This document shows, one piece after another, positions 49,708-60,749 of a stretch of 64,000 nucleotides of DNA. The notes beneath the pieces are model-generated. The model was not told where the DNA came from and ran no database searches. It worked only from the letters and a program-made list of their open reading frames with translations. Source of the DNA: Adiantum capillus-veneris (taxonomy: Eukaryota; Streptophyta; Polypodiopsida; Polypodiales; Pteridaceae); NCBI GenBank assembly GCA_014529385.2, contig CM043964.1:3147497-3211496 (forward strand), given 5' to 3'. How positions within the stretch are numbered: position 1 is the first letter of the stretch; each line of letters begins with the position of its first letter. The position numbers and the translations under genes were made by a program.

Positions 49708-51308
49708 TTTCCCCAAGCATGGCATAGAGGAGATCCTTTGTGGTGAGTTTGGTGAGTCTCCTCTTCTTGGATTTCAACCAAGGAAGCTCTAGGAGGATCT
49801 TGGCGGTTGTTCTTTTGGGGACAGGCGCGGTACGCATGCCCTTGTTCGCCACACTTGAAACACCGGTTATCTTTACGATAACGCTCAAGCTCTTCAAGAG
49901 AGAGTTTATTCTTACCTTTATAAACTCCCTTCTCTTTAGCTTTGTTGAAATTGCCCTTAGGAGACTTTTGGACATTGTCCTTCCCCTTAGGCTAATTGGA
50001 ACCCTTGTTTTCCGGGGGTTTATTATTTCTTTTAACCCCCGTTTGGAAATTGATTCGAGAGGCCACCATAGTATGGTGTATTACCGCCGATATGGTGCGT
50101 GGCCTTTGGGAGTTGACATACTCCGCCATTTCTTCGGTTAAGCCCGCACAAAATTGTTGCTTTTGCTCTCCAAAATCCAACCTTTTGAAGACAGTGGCTT
50201 TGAGTTGTAGGTCCCAAAACTTGTCTACATATTAGTGGATGGATTCATTGGGAGAGAGCTTTAAGCTTCGCCATTCGGTGAGTACTTTGTCTTTGGCATC
50301 GGTGGCCAAAAACTGCTTCATAATGGAAGCTCTTAAAGCTTTCCATGTTCGTGGAGCTTCACCGTTGGCTCGTAGGCTAGACCACCATTGTCTGGTGGAC
50401 TTTTGAAAGTGCATAGCTACATGGAGTAGCTTAGAGGACTCCGTGAATCCCTCATCTCCAAACGCCGCATCGAATTGTTGGATAAAGGCCAAGACTTTGT
50501 CCGTAGCACCAAAGGTACCATCATAGGTAAGGATCGAGATACTCTTCCCTCCCTCTTTGAATTTCTTCAACTTGGACGACCTCTTCCATGCGGCATAGGA
50601 TTTCCTATGGCCTCTTCTTTTTGATGGTTCAAAGGTTACACCATCACTTTCTGTAGAAGGTGAAGAATTTGAAGAAGGTGGAGAAGAGGGTGACCTCTTT
50701 CACATCTTTTTCTTGTCTTGATCTTTGTCATCGTCACCATAGCTTTCATAAGAGGAAGAGGATGAAGAAGATGGAGAAGAGGGTGTCCTCTTTATCGCCT
50801 TTTTCTTCTCTTGCTTTTTATCATCCCTCTTTGAATTATGGCGTGGAGAAGAGTGTGATGGTCTTCTCCGCTTTGGTGGTGATGGAGAGCATTCAGCCCG
50901 CCGTCTTTGTGGAGCAATCTCCGCCGAGGTGGCGGGAGACTCGCTTCTTTCTCGTTCCTTCGGTGGAGGCTCTTGAGTTCTCCTTTGGGAAGGAGATACA
51001 TCATCAAGAAGTAAATTCTTGAGCCCTTCATAAGGATTCTCTTCTTCTTCCCAAATCGGAGAGAGACCTCTTTTGGTAGTCGCACAAGGAGGCTTCCTAG
51101 GTGTTCTCTCGTCATGGTGATGAGCTTGGAGAATCCCCTGAGCACGGAGCTGCCGTTGCATTTCACTTTGGAGAGATGGATTGCCCATGGCTTGTTGAAT
51201 CCTAGAAACAAGATAGTTAACAAGCATTGAAGCATCATTAGTAGCTTGCTCATGAGCAAAATCAAAGTTATCAACATTAATTTCACTCTCTTTACTATTG
51301 TCAGCCAT
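49708..51308 (-). pseudogene. chromovirus gag, body C
   Basis: Same structure as body B, including the identical LTR-to-gag fusion at 49707/49708 and the same TAG after KGSN (49992), but with further damage. A TGA near 50700 (KKM then stop, where body B has an Arg codon) and a TAG near 50232 (after PNESIH) break it. N-terminal 202 codons (51308-50700), a middle piece (50570-50232) and a last piece (50180-49992) remain open. Protease and pol are absent. Confidence 0.88.
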
Positions 51309-51725
51309 TCTAACAACTTTTAGGTGTAAACTTTTTAGGTGTACTTTGGCACTTCAAGCCCTAGTTGCTACTCCTCTTTACCCCTTTAGAAAAAGCACTC
51401 AAGCTACTGTACCCGCGGCTCGAATACCATTAATTGCAAGGAATAGAAGAGAGGGCCTTTTGACACCAAAACAGCACCGGCTCCTGTCAAGCTTCTAATA
51501 GCTCAATAGTGGTTAAGCCGTAGGCAAGCCCCGTAGGACTCCACTATTAAGACCATAGCTCTCAACGGTGATGCCCCGTTAACTGCACGAAGGCAGGCGC
51601 ACTGCAAGGCTGAAAAATCCCTATTCTACTTACTCACAAGCAATTAATAATACCAACCATTTGTAGCTAGCTTGAGGACCTCCCTTCTTGAGCAAGAAAA
51701 GAGAAACCTTGAGCTCTGATACCAA

Positions 51726-53310
51726 TGTAACATTTAATGGCCTAATAACTTATGTGTAGCGGAAATTAGCATGAACATAGTGGGCATTTCATTAGAATAG
51801 ATTCCTAATGAGAATTACAACAGTGCTTGGGTGGAGAGAGCAACAAAAAGCATAACACCTAGTTAGATAGCATCAACAACACTTTCAAAAGAGAGAGAAA
51901 TTAAGCTATTGACAACAGTTGAGGACCGGATTTGCATGGAGCCGGTCCCCCCTCCAAAAGGCTTTGTATTATGGTTTCTCCCATCAAGAGAGACATTGTA
52001 CAATACAATTCTTTGTGTTCCTGTAAGACTAGCTAGTGCAATGAAGATGGAAGCTTCATGCACTAAGCAAAACACTTAATCAAACACAACTTGAATTATC
52101 CCCGTTCTCAGACCCAAGACCTCACACACCTTCGAAGATGGTGAGAGCTAGCAGGGTATGAGAGTAGATTGAGAGGAAGAAGGAGTATCTTACGAGAAAG
52201 ATGTACATCTCCTCACATAATCACTCATATTAGCATATCTTAGCTTAGTAATTAGCTTGGTAGAGAAGATGAGCATGCATTGAAGCTTGGCTCTTGGTTG
52301 GATTTGCATCCACATGCCAAGAGAGTGTTGATGTAGGCTTCTATCTCACAAGCTTGGAGTAGGTGATGAGCTCTCCATTAAAGCTTGGGAGGAGATAGAG
52401 TATTCTTTCTTCACACATGGTCAAGTGTGAGTGTGTGTGTGTCAATGCCAAGAAAAAATCAGCCCCCTCTCTCTCTTGGGCGAGCCCTTCCTGCTAAATT
52501 GGTCTGGCTTTTGCCTCATTGGACCTCCCCAAGTCAAGCCAATGGGTGTTAAGCAGCATAAGTGATAGCCTTCTGACATGTGTCCCCCTTTCCCCTTTTG
52601 TGAGAGCTTTAGGTAATTAAATAATTAAACTAAACTCTCATTGGACCCCTTTGCCTCCTGGCCAATAGGAATCAGGCAAGCCATTGGGCTCCGAATGCTC
52701 ATTGGACCCCTTGGGAGACTGCCCAATAGTCTTCTAGGAGACTTAATTCTCATTGGTTTCTTTTATTAAATGTTTTTAAATTAATTAAACTAGATTTACT
52801 CTAGCTTAATTCTCATTGGTCCACTTCAAGGGTCTTCCAATAGGAATTCGGCACACCTTGTGGGCATCTGGCCTAGGCATGTGTCCCTAATTCTCTTTGT
52901 GTAAAGGGAGCCTGTGTGTGTGTGTGTGTGTGACTTTCTCTCTCATCCCCTACTAAATGGGCTTGCCCCCTCCTTTGTAGGCTTTGAAGAAGACTTTTGT
53001 ACACACACTAAGCATCCAATTTTCCCTAGGGTTGACCTTGGGACACAACCTTGGAATTTTGGAACCTTAGCATTTTGGAAGTCTTAATGGGCTGAACCTT
53101 AGGGTCTTTTTAGCCCATTGTTGCCCATGGCTCTTTTGCAGATGGCCCCCCCTTTTGATCCCTATTTTCCCTCCTTTGGATCCGTACTATGGCCGGTCTG
53201 CTAGCTTAACCAATATTCTAGCTTTTTCTCCCCTGGTACCTCCCCACATTAAATGATCAGTTTAATATGAGAAAATCATTTAGGAGAATTAGATATTGAT
53301 TATTATGACA
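51726..53310 (-). repeat. LTR4 (5'-most LTR of the array)
   Basis: TGTAACATTTAATGG to TATTATGACA, 1585 bp, directly followed by the right GGAGT. TG site 1 has only about 11 bp and site 2 about 18 bp. It is the outer 5' LTR in the transcription direction of the array. Confidence 0.95.
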
Positions 53311-53315
53311 GGAGT
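53311..53315. repeat. target site duplication, right copy (GGAGT)
   Basis: GGAGT follows TATTATGACA and continues into Tat-like coding sequence (TACCGAGGAGCC). Pairs with 37041-37045. Confidence 0.93.
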
Positions 53316-54595
53316 TACCGAGGAGCCATCACAAAGTACACCTGTGGTACCAGTAAACGTACTCACACGATCGATGCTCCAAAAACAAAATTATGTTCTT
53401 GAGGAAAGAGAACGGCATCAATTTCCCAATCTCAGAAAAAGAAGAAAACACGAAGGAAGAGATCGCTAAAGTGGTGAAGTCATACCTTTGTTCAAATATC
53501 AACATAGGGACTAGTGACGACCCCGTATATATGAACGATGTTGAAGAAGATTCTTATTCATGTGAAACCATGGAGACCAAAACAACCACTAAGATAGAAA
53601 CCAACAAGGAAGATCTTCATGAGCCACAATGGCAAGGATCCAAGAAGAAGATAGGAACTTATCCAAACCCTACGTAGGAGATTGAGCAAGTCAAGCAATT
53701 AAGGAGTTTGGTAGAAGATACCCAAAGGGATCTAGAACCAGCACCTAGGCAGATCCAGATTACAGACACCGTGTTCCCTACGCAACAACAACCTCACCAA
53801 GTCCATAGACCCTTAGCCATACCTAGTGTCATCCAAGAAGAAAGTGACTTAAAGTCATGGGAAAGTGGGCGTACTCACTTCTTGATGGAAAGAATGTTTA
53901 CAGAGGGACTACTTGATCCTATTGAAGAAATGGAGATCACATCTTCCCCACGTCAAGAGACTCAAGGCCAAAAGGTGTCGTTAAACATTGCCAAATTGAT
54001 GGATTTCATGTCTTCAGAAGTTAGAACCACCATCATGTCCAAACTATATAAAGACCCTGAGCTAGTCTCAACTCTTCGAGCCTTCCTCAATGGAGAAGTA
54101 AAGTTTGGGCTACCACAATTTTCACAGATCGATGGAGCTGGGGAGATACCAATAGAGGAGGAACACTTAGATCCACCACTCAACCTAGATGAGAACCTTG
54201 TTATAGAAATACCTCTTAACAAGTTGGGTCAATATTTTGAGGGTGATGAATCCAATGCGACCATACCAATCACTACTAAGGGATTAACTGTGAAGGGAAT
54301 TCTTGATGGTGGCACTGGGATTAGTATTGTGACTAAAAATTGCTGGGAAACTATGGGAAGACCTCACCTTACGACCACAACCATAGTAGTGAAGATGGCC
54401 AATGGGTCTATTGTTAAACCTATTGGGATGCTAGAAGATCTCAAGATCAAGGTCTTTGGGCATAAAATAAGGATTACCTTCATTGTTATGGATTTCTCCA
54501 AACACACTATGGCATCAGAGATGATCTTAGGACGTCCTTTCATGAGGAAGTCAAAAATGGTGCATGACTGGTCTAAAAACCATGTCTACTTGTAG
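53316..54595 (+). pseudogene. Tat-like protease region, copy R
   Basis: The first piece (53393-53677) is Lys/Glu-rich and matches minus-strand sequence near 850-600 of copy L. The main piece (53708-54595, 295 codons) has a conserved block MDFMSSEVRTTIMSKLY (also in copy L), then the retropepsin-like domain. The active-site block is ILDGGTGISIVTKN (about residues 196-209), followed by ANGSIVKPIGMLEDLKI, FIVMDF and MILGRPFMRKSKMVHDW near the end. DGG replaces the usual DSG/DLG. A TAG at 53675 separates the two pieces. The protease itself looks complete. Confidence 0.8.
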
Positions 54596-55757
54596 TTCCA
54601 AGATTCTATCATTCGAGTGGATCTTGTGACTGGTCGACAACATCCTCTAGGAAACAGGTTTATAATTGATCATAGATCTGACACCACAGTTCACTCGGCC
54701 CTGTTGCAGTATTTTTACACGTGTAAAGCGAACACTGATGTTGACGAAGATTCTCCTTATATGGATGTACTACCTGGGATGACTGAGTCGGACAATGTGG
54801 ATTGGGTCCACCTAGCAGCAACCATAGACACTTAGGGAAATAGGGGGATGACTTGGGTAACACCTGAGGGGGATGAAATGCCACCACTTGTACCCTTAAA
54901 TATGCTAGAAGCAGTAGCTACAAGATGAAAGTTTGACTGGCATTGGAACCAGTAGCGCCTCACAAGACTATAGCCCGCACGATTTGGGGTCAAAATCATC
55001 AATTGAAATTGACTCTAAGGACGAAGAATCTGAGTTAAATCTTAGTGCAAATGTGGGGACAAACCATTCAAGGCCCAGTGGTAACCTAGATGACAATCTA
55101 TCCAAGGGAGCAAAAGACACAAGTAGTGATTCATCTAGTGACTCTTCACTAGAGATCGGCCGAAATTGAGAATTAAACAAGAAGAGTAAGAGATATAAGA
55201 GGCGACGATATCGAGCAAATATGCGTGCTAGAATAAATGAAAAGGAATCTACCGCAGAATGGATTAATTATATAGGGGCATGTGATGCTCATCGAAAGTT
55301 GGTAAATAACTGGGGTGAATACCTTCAAAGAGTTATGTGGTGTAGTCCACAACCCATTGACATCGCACAACTAGAGGCTACAGAGAAGCCAAAGTTGAGT
55401 TGTACTGTAAGGAGACGACAAAATCGAGAGTTAGCTCAACAACAAAAGGAATCTAAAGTGAAATCACAGTCCACAGAACAGCAGGACCCCACAGACTTAC
55501 ACCCTGCACCTGAACATTTCAAATCCTATACCATAGAGGAGCGTAAGGTTGTGTATATAAAGGCTTAAAGAAAACCTATCGATGGGAGCAATGGAGTCTA
55601 TGACGGTCCAGCGATAGTTAAGGAAATAGAGTTAGCAAACCCAGGAGAAGAGTCCAAACTTGTTTTCATTGCCCAAGATCTGACAGAGACTAAGGAGTGT
55701 GTACTTAAAGAACTTCTCAAGGAATTCAGGGATATATTTTCCTAGACATATCATGAT
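54596..55757 (+). pseudogene. Tat-like linker between protease and RT, copy R
   Basis: Broken coding sequence with stops at 54593, 54833, 55167, 55566 and near 55743. Readable parts include a Ser/Asp-rich acidic stretch (54990-55165), the block STAEWINYIGACDAHRKLVN (55249-55308) and LVFIAQDLTETKECVLKELL, then FRDIFS followed by TAG (the usual position of an aromatic residue before YHDM). That last part leads directly into RT. Confidence 0.75.
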
Positions 55758-56530
55758 ATGAAAGGTGGTTCACCTTCTGTGGTGCAACATACAATCTCCA
55801 TGAATAGCATGGCTAAACTAGTTCAGCAACAACGACCCTACCCAATGAATCATAAATATGCAAAAATCGTTCAAGAAGAGATTGAAAAGCTTGTGGAATG
55901 CGGATTCATATACCCTATTGAGCACTCAGAATGGGTGTCTCCAATAGTGATTGTGCCAAAGAAGAATGGGAAACTCAGAGTGTGCGTGGATCTCCAGAAG
56001 GTCAATGTCGCCACTAGGAGGGACCATTACCCCTTGCCATATTCAGAACATGTGCTTGAAAGAGTTGCAGGAAAGGAAGCTTATAGCTTTTTAGATGGTT
56101 ACTCTGGCTACAATAAAATCACAATTGCGCTGGAGGACCAAGCTAAAATAGCCTTTATAACCGAATTTGGAGTGTTCGCATTTCGTGCTATGGGTTTTGG
56201 CTTAACCAATGCCCCTGCTAGCTTTCAAAGATTAATAAACACTGCTTTTAGAGAATATTTGAGGGAGTTTTGTGAAGCTTTCTTAGATGACCTTTGTGTT
56301 TATTCCTCTTGGAAAGAACATTTATCATGCTTACAAAAAGTGTTTGAGAAGTGTAGATTGTATCACATCTCCTTAAACCCTTTCAAATGCCAATTTTGGG
56401 TTAAACATGGAGTCATTTTAGGACATATAGTGTCCAAAAATGGGATCTCCACAGATGAGACCAAAATTAAAGCCATTGCTGAATTGCCACCACCTACAAG
56501 CTATAAAGGAGTTCAAAGGTTCATGGGCGA
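55758..56530 (+). pseudogene. Tat-like reverse transcriptase, 3'-truncated
   Basis: An open frame from 55758. YAKIVQEEIEKLVECGFIYP starts the RT fingers, followed by WVSPIVIVPKKNGKLRVCVD, the YSFLDGYSGYNKI block (109-121), GFGLTNAPASFQRLI (146-160), and catalytic FLDD (175-178) in FLDDLCVYSS. VILGHIVSKNGISTDETK marks the end of RT. LDGYSGYN is typical of the Tat/Athila side, where chromoviruses have LKSGYHQI. It breaks off at QRFMG. The next codons (up to the stop at 56570) do not match any RT, so the last 13 codons are foreign. No RNase H follows. Confidence 0.85.
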
Positions 56531-56934
56531 TGTCATGTGCATCTATCTCTGGAAGAGTATTGTCTTGTGAATCCTAGAACTCTTCCTCGTTTTTGTCTCT
56601 CAAATTCCTAATGGAAACCTCATCAACTATGCGTTTTCACTCAACAGTTTCTTGTGTATTTAGGTGTTTGGTCTCTGACCCTGATTCCAACATGACACTC
56701 AGCGTTTGGAACGGTATTATATCATAGCCCTCTTCACCACAAGATTTTTTTGGGGTTACCTAATTCACACATATGTCTAGAGTAGCTAGTATCTAATTCC
56801 AGACAAAAGGTTCAAACAATCCCTTGGAAAATGGCTCTGGGATGTAATCCTTGTCCTCTACCAGTCTCTCTAGGATACAATCTTCTCTTACCCAGCTCTC
56901 ACATTTGGAAGCTCCAAACACTTAAAGATGTGCT
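56531..56934. other. unassigned sequence at element junction
   Basis: It lies between the truncated Tat-like RT and the protease remnant of element X. No motif is readable on either strand. By position and direction it is probably the pol-side remains of element X. Confidence 0.4.
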
Positions 56935-57228
56935 TTAGTTTGTAGCTATGCAGGTATCTCTTGCCATTGTTGAGTCAAATCCCTCTACAAGGTTTTGACT
57001 AACATCTCTGTAGCTATGGTGTTTCACATTGATTCTCATTGTAATATTTTTTTGTCTCAAATAGATGTGGTCATAGCCCCAAAATTGTACCATTTTAAGT
57101 TGACGCATAAATGGTTTTCCTAAGATGACATCAAAGTTGTTTCTCTTACCAAAATCCACTATTGTGAAGGTATGTTCATACTCTATCCCATGGGAAATTT
57201 CAAACTTTGAGCAAAACTTTTCGAGCAA
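56935..57228 (-). pseudogene. retropepsin C-terminal half, element X
   Basis: From 57228 it reads LEKFCSKFEISHGIEYEHTF, TIVDFGKRNNF, then DVILGKPFMRQLKMVQFWGY and HIYLR. This aligns with the end of the Tat-like protease (FIVMDF, then EMILGRPFMRKSKMVHDW and HVYL), so it is the second half of a Ty3-type aspartic protease. The first half with the active-site Asp lies 4.6 kb away at 62163-61876, because other elements were inserted between them. Confidence 0.7.
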
Positions 57229-57287
57229 TCATAAAACCGAGCAGAGTCAAACATGCTTGATGTAAAGGAAAACCATAAATCTCATAG

Positions 57288-57429
57288 ATCATGTGTCCCT
57301 ATTTGTTGGGTGACTTGCATCCTCCTCAAGTGACTTTTCTTCTTGAGATGACACCTTAACCTTCTTGCTTCTTTCCTCATATGCTTTGTGATGTGCATTT
57401 TGTTGCATAAGAGTGCGATCCTCATATAC
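57288..57429 (-). pseudogene. L1-ORF1-like C-terminal segment
   Basis: Reads NVYEDRTLMQQNAHHKAYEE followed by RSKKVK, then an acidic Ser/Glu-rich tail to a TGA. It is the continuation of the RRM protein at 61586-60750 beyond the TR-GAG insertion. In L1 ORF1 proteins the same place has a (V/I)Y.ND.T..QQ.....R pattern. The frame differs by one from the upstream part, so an indel is present. Confidence 0.5.
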
Positions 57430-57434
57430 ATTAC
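57430..57434. repeat. target site duplication of TR-GAG element (ATTAC)
   Basis: ATTAC before TGTAAAGTG. The second copy is at 60745-60749 after CCCAACA. A perfect 5-bp pair. Confidence 0.93.
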
Positions 57435-57755
57435 TGTAAAGTGTGAGCTTTGTCCTAAAGTGTGAGTCAAGGAGAGGAGAGTGGATTTATCCCACATGCT
57501 GTGGAGCAAGGTTGTAGAGCTACTTAAAGCTCATTTCATGAATGAATAAACACAACTCTATTTTGCACTACATACTTGTGTATAGTGAGCTTGTGCTAAT
57601 CTAAGTCAATACTCAAGATTGTGTTTATGAGTCCAAGCTAATTCTATCTTGGAACCTAATTCACTTGAGTGATAATCTTGCTTACACACACACTCACGCA
57701 TTGACACTATGTTTTTGTTTCATCCACCATAGCTAGCTTGATCCCAATTCCAACA
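57435..57755 (+). repeat. 5' LTR of TR-GAG element
   Basis: TGTAAAGTGTGA to TTCCAACA, 321 bp. GAATGAATAAACAC near 57540 offers a poly(A)-signal-like AATAAA. No strong TATA box is seen. Confidence 0.93.
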
Positions 57756-57757
57756 TT

Positions 57758-57769
57758 TGGTATCAAAGC
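57758..57769 (+). promoter_or_regulatory. primer binding site of TR-GAG element
   Basis: TGGTATCAAAGC, one base different from the exact initiator tRNA-Met complement TGGTATCAGAGC, two bases after the LTR end. Confidence 0.9.
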
Positions 57770-58211
57770 CTTAGGTTATGCTAGCTAGATTTGTCATTAT
57801 GCATTAGTGTGTGTTAATTATTAGCATCTCCATTAGATTGATTAGCATTTCATAATTATTGTTGCGGCCCATTGATTTTTTCATAACTAGTTGCATCTCT
57901 CACTCATTAAGCACTAATCTAACTATGTGTGGGCATGTCCTTGGCACACCCAAGAGGCCACTACCCTCCATGGCTAGGTAGACTTGATTAGGGAGAGGAT
58001 TAGCATCCTTTTGTATTGCATTTTTGATTGCTCTTTTGTGTCAATTTTTGCATCATTTGCCTCTTCAATTAAATTTGTTGAACTCATTTTCTTTTTGCAT
58101 TGCTCACCTCGTCCCAAAGTGCTCATTTCAAGCTTTTCATAGAGCTTTCAAGCACTCAAATCCGAGCTCGATAACCCCCTAAGCCTCATCCCCTAAAACC
58201 TTACTAAAATA

Positions 58212-58327
<116 letters not shown>

Positions 58328-58476
58328 TTTGTGGGAGAAGCCCTACAGAACCAAGCTTCAAATATCCTCCTTTTGGCCTATTACTCACATGGAGCCCAAT
58401 GGGCCCCTTGGCTTAGCTTGAACATTATATTTGGTGTGGCTTTGGAGGGTCGTGGGTTCAACGAGGGCTTCTTCGA

Positions 58477-59157
58477 ATGAGCAAGGCCGGTGGATTCTTG
58501 GCAGGAGGTAAAATCCAGTTTTCCTTTAGAAGGCGGGTCCGCCACCGGCTAGCTGCAAAGCCTAAACCCCACGGCTACGCGCGTTCATTCGACGGTCCAT
58601 TGTTGACTGTTCGCAGCAACCGGCCGCAAGCACCTGCCCCACACCATCCGATCGCGGATCTCAACCGAGGCGCCAAACAACCTTTGATACCACTTTTGGG
58701 TCCGCCCTTCTCGGGTCCTCCTTCTCGCGCTGCTCCCGGTCCTCAAGAGCTCCAATCTTCTCGTGGCCAACTCCCTCAAAGGGGCAGTCTCACGAGCCTG
58801 CTGCCTCAAACCTCCGAAGACCCCTTTAAGGGCTTGTTCCCACCAAAGCTACAACAAGGAACCCTAAAGCTTTCAAAGCCTCAAAGGCATCAAAGAACCC
58901 GACCCGAGGCTGCCAAGATACACCATACAAAATCATTGAAGAGAAGGATGATCTTACTTTCCAAAGAGTCATTAATCCCTGAAAAGGGAGCCTTCCAAAA
59001 TGCATTCAAAGATGGACCTCAAGATCTCATCAAGCTTCAAAAGGATTTCTCCAAGCACAATTTTCAAAAACCTCAAAAAGCACTACCTATTGTGAATAGG
59101 AGCTTCACAAAAAGGGGATCTCTCTCTTTCTTTCATTCTTTCTCTCTCTTCCCCTAA
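58477..59157 (+). CDS. unknown 226-codon frame in TR-GAG leader
   Basis: A frame open from 58477 to 59157 between primer site and gag. The first half (58480-58810) is clearly richer in G+C and CpG than its surroundings and encodes Pro/Arg-rich sequence (for example APHHPIADLNRGAKQP). The second half is Lys/Phe/Gln-rich (DLIKLQKDFSKHNFQKPQ). No domain is recognised. It could be leader sequence that happens to be open, or a captured fragment of another gene. Its base composition differs from the rest of the element, which favours capture, but this is inference. The direction is the same as gag. Confidence 0.3.
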   Translation: MSKAGGFLAGGKIQFSFRRRVRHRLAAKPKPHGYARSFDGPLLTVRSNRPQAPAPHHPIADLNRGAKQPLIPLLGPPFSGPPSRAAPGPQELQSSRGQLPQRGSLTSLLPQTSEDPFKGLFPPKLQQGTLKLSKPQRHQRTRPEAAKIHHTKSLKRRMILLSKESLIPEKGAFQNAFKDGPQDLIKLQKDFSKHNFQKPQKALPIVNRSFTKRGSLSFFHSFSLFP

Positions 59158-59276
59158 AATTATTGCAACCAAGCACAAAATTTTGCAAATAAATTTTCTA
59201 TCATCGATTGTGCTCGTGTAAAGAGGTAGACACTGGCTAGGAGAGTCTCTTAAGCTAAGACCCCTCTATCAGCACA

Positions 59277-60220
59277 AATGGGGGACAAGGGAATAGAAAA
59301 ATTCACGGGGAGGGATTTCACACCTGGAAAAAGAAATTAAGAGGAAAAAATGTTTGTGGTCTGTCATCAACACTGCCTTAGACCAACAAGCCGAACCCGA
59401 TGGAGTGCACACTAGGGCATCTACACTCATAGCAAGTGCACAGAATTTGGCCAAAGACGAACAAGCATTAGGAATCATCATCACCTCCTTGCATGACAAT
59501 TATGTGCACTTCATAGACGAATGTACACATGCACATGATGCCTGGCATGTCCTAGAAAGTGATTTTGGAGCCAGGGCCAAAAGAAGAAAAGTTAGTCTTA
59601 AAAGACAGCTTTACAAAATTACTATGATTGAAGGAGAGGACATTGCTAGCCTGGTGAATAGGCTTAAGATCATTGTCATGTAGCTCACTTACATCCAGGT
59701 TGAAGTACTAGAAGATGACAAAGTGGCCATACTATTAAGTGCACTTCCACCTTCTTATGACCACTTAGTCACAATTCTTGAAGAAAAGGAACTAGCGCCA
59801 CCATTTCAAGATGTCATTAACTCAGTCCAAGAAGAAGAAAGAAAGCAAAGAGGTTCATTAACCTCATCAGGAGGAGTTTTTATTGCAACATCCTCAAGGG
59901 GAAGGCATTCGCCATCAACATCGGCAAACGGAATAAAGTGTTATGAATGTGGAAGAATGGGACACGTAGTGAAAGACTGCTACACAAACAAACCTTGCAA
60001 CAAATGTGGTAGGAAGGGACACCCTCCTTCTCGGTGCTACTCAAATGGAGGCAGTAGCAAAGGAGAAAGCAGCAGCTGTAGAAGCAACAATAGAAGCAAC
60101 GAAGGCAAGAGACCTGACAGAGGATCAACTCACACAGTAGAAGACAAAAGGATGAAGACAAGAGCAACATTGTCTTTTATGAAGACCCATTTTGAAGATG
60201 CAGACTCTCTACTTGTAAGG
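59277..60220 (+). pseudogene. copia-type gag of TR-GAG element
   Basis: It begins MGDKGIEKFTGRDFTPGKRN (ATG near 59278), the usual start of copia gag (NF.G..F..WK), then a stop from a small frameshift near 59340. It resumes at 59354 with VWSVI-like codons through AWHVLESDFGARAKRRKVSL and KRQLYKITMIEGEDIASLV (UBN2/gag domain). A TAG at 59681 follows, then 59723-60220 with LLSALPPSYDHLVTILEEKE and two knuckles, CYECGRMGHVVKDC (59939-59980) and CNKCGRKGHPPSRC (59998-60039), and a Ser/Arg-rich end. Damaged by one frameshift and one stop. RNA packaging signals may still work in cis. Confidence 0.85.
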
Positions 60221-60234
60221 GAGGACTTTTTCCT

Positions 60235-60393
60235 GTGTGGATTTCATCATTCTGTGTGGATATCACCATCCTTTGTGGATTTTTCATGTGTGGATATCAC
60301 CATCCTATATGGATTTTGTTAGCCTGTGTGGATATTACCATCCTGTGTGGATAGCAACTTGTCATCCTATGTGGATTTTGCATCTTCAGTATC
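60235..60393 (+). repeat. GTGTGGAT minisatellite
   Basis: About eight units of 18-24 bp built on CTGTGTGGATATCACCATC, between gag and the polypurine tract. Position and sequence are in the place of the lost pol. Confidence 0.88.
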
Positions 60394-60412
60394 TTGTCAT
60401 AGTCCAAACCTC

Positions 60413-60423
60413 AAGGGGAGGAT
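60413..60423 (+). promoter_or_regulatory. polypurine tract of TR-GAG element
   Basis: AAGGGGAGGAT directly before the 3' LTR, as expected for copia elements. Confidence 0.88.
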
Positions 60424-60744
60424 TGTAAAGTGTGATCTTTGTCCTAAAGTGTGAGTCAAGGAGAGGAGAGTGGATTTATCCCACATGCTGTGGAGCAAGG
60501 CTGTAGAGCTACTTAAAGCTCATTTCATGAATGAATAAACACAACTCTATTTTGCACTACATGCTTGTCTATGGTGAGCTTGTGCTAAGCTAAGTCAATA
60601 CTCAAGATTGTGTTTATGAGTCCAAGCTAATTCTATCTTGGAACCTAATTCACTTGAGTGATAATTTTGCTTACACACACACTCACGCATTGACACTATG
60701 TTTCTCTTTCATCCACCATAGCTAGCTCGATCCTATTCCCAACA
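60424..60744 (+). repeat. 3' LTR of TR-GAG element
   Basis: TGTAAAGTGTGATC to TTCCCAACA, 321 bp, near-identical to 57435-57755. Followed by ATTAC. Confidence 0.93.
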
Positions 60745-60749
60745 ATTAC

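Larger units (their letters stand above)
37046..53310 (-). mobile_element. tandem chromovirus array: four LTRs, three bodies
   Basis: Order on the plus strand: LTR1 37046-38707, body A 38708-44433 (gag to chromodomain pol), LTR2 44434-46086, body B 46087-48105 (gag only), LTR3 48106-49707, body C 49708-51725 (gag only), LTR4 51726-53310. All parts lie in the same (minus) orientation, and a single 5-bp duplication GGAGT surrounds the whole. The initiator-Met primer site is present at every LTR/leader junction. Only body A keeps a polypurine tract. It is a chromovirus by its C-terminal chromodomain. Confidence 0.93.
53316..56530 (+). mobile_element. Tat-like Ty3 retrotransposon, copy R, second part
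   Basis: Continues gag-pol after the array: pre-protease, protease, an acidic linker and RT. The homology stops near 56530 in the middle of the RT connection block (RFMG), where minus-strand sequence of another element begins. RNase H, integrase and 3' LTR are absent. Confidence 0.85.

Noticed and set aside
55758-56570. RT continuing to 56570 as a natural end
   Set aside because: The last 13 codons after QRFMG match no RT. The sequence there belongs to another element, so the frame end is accidental.
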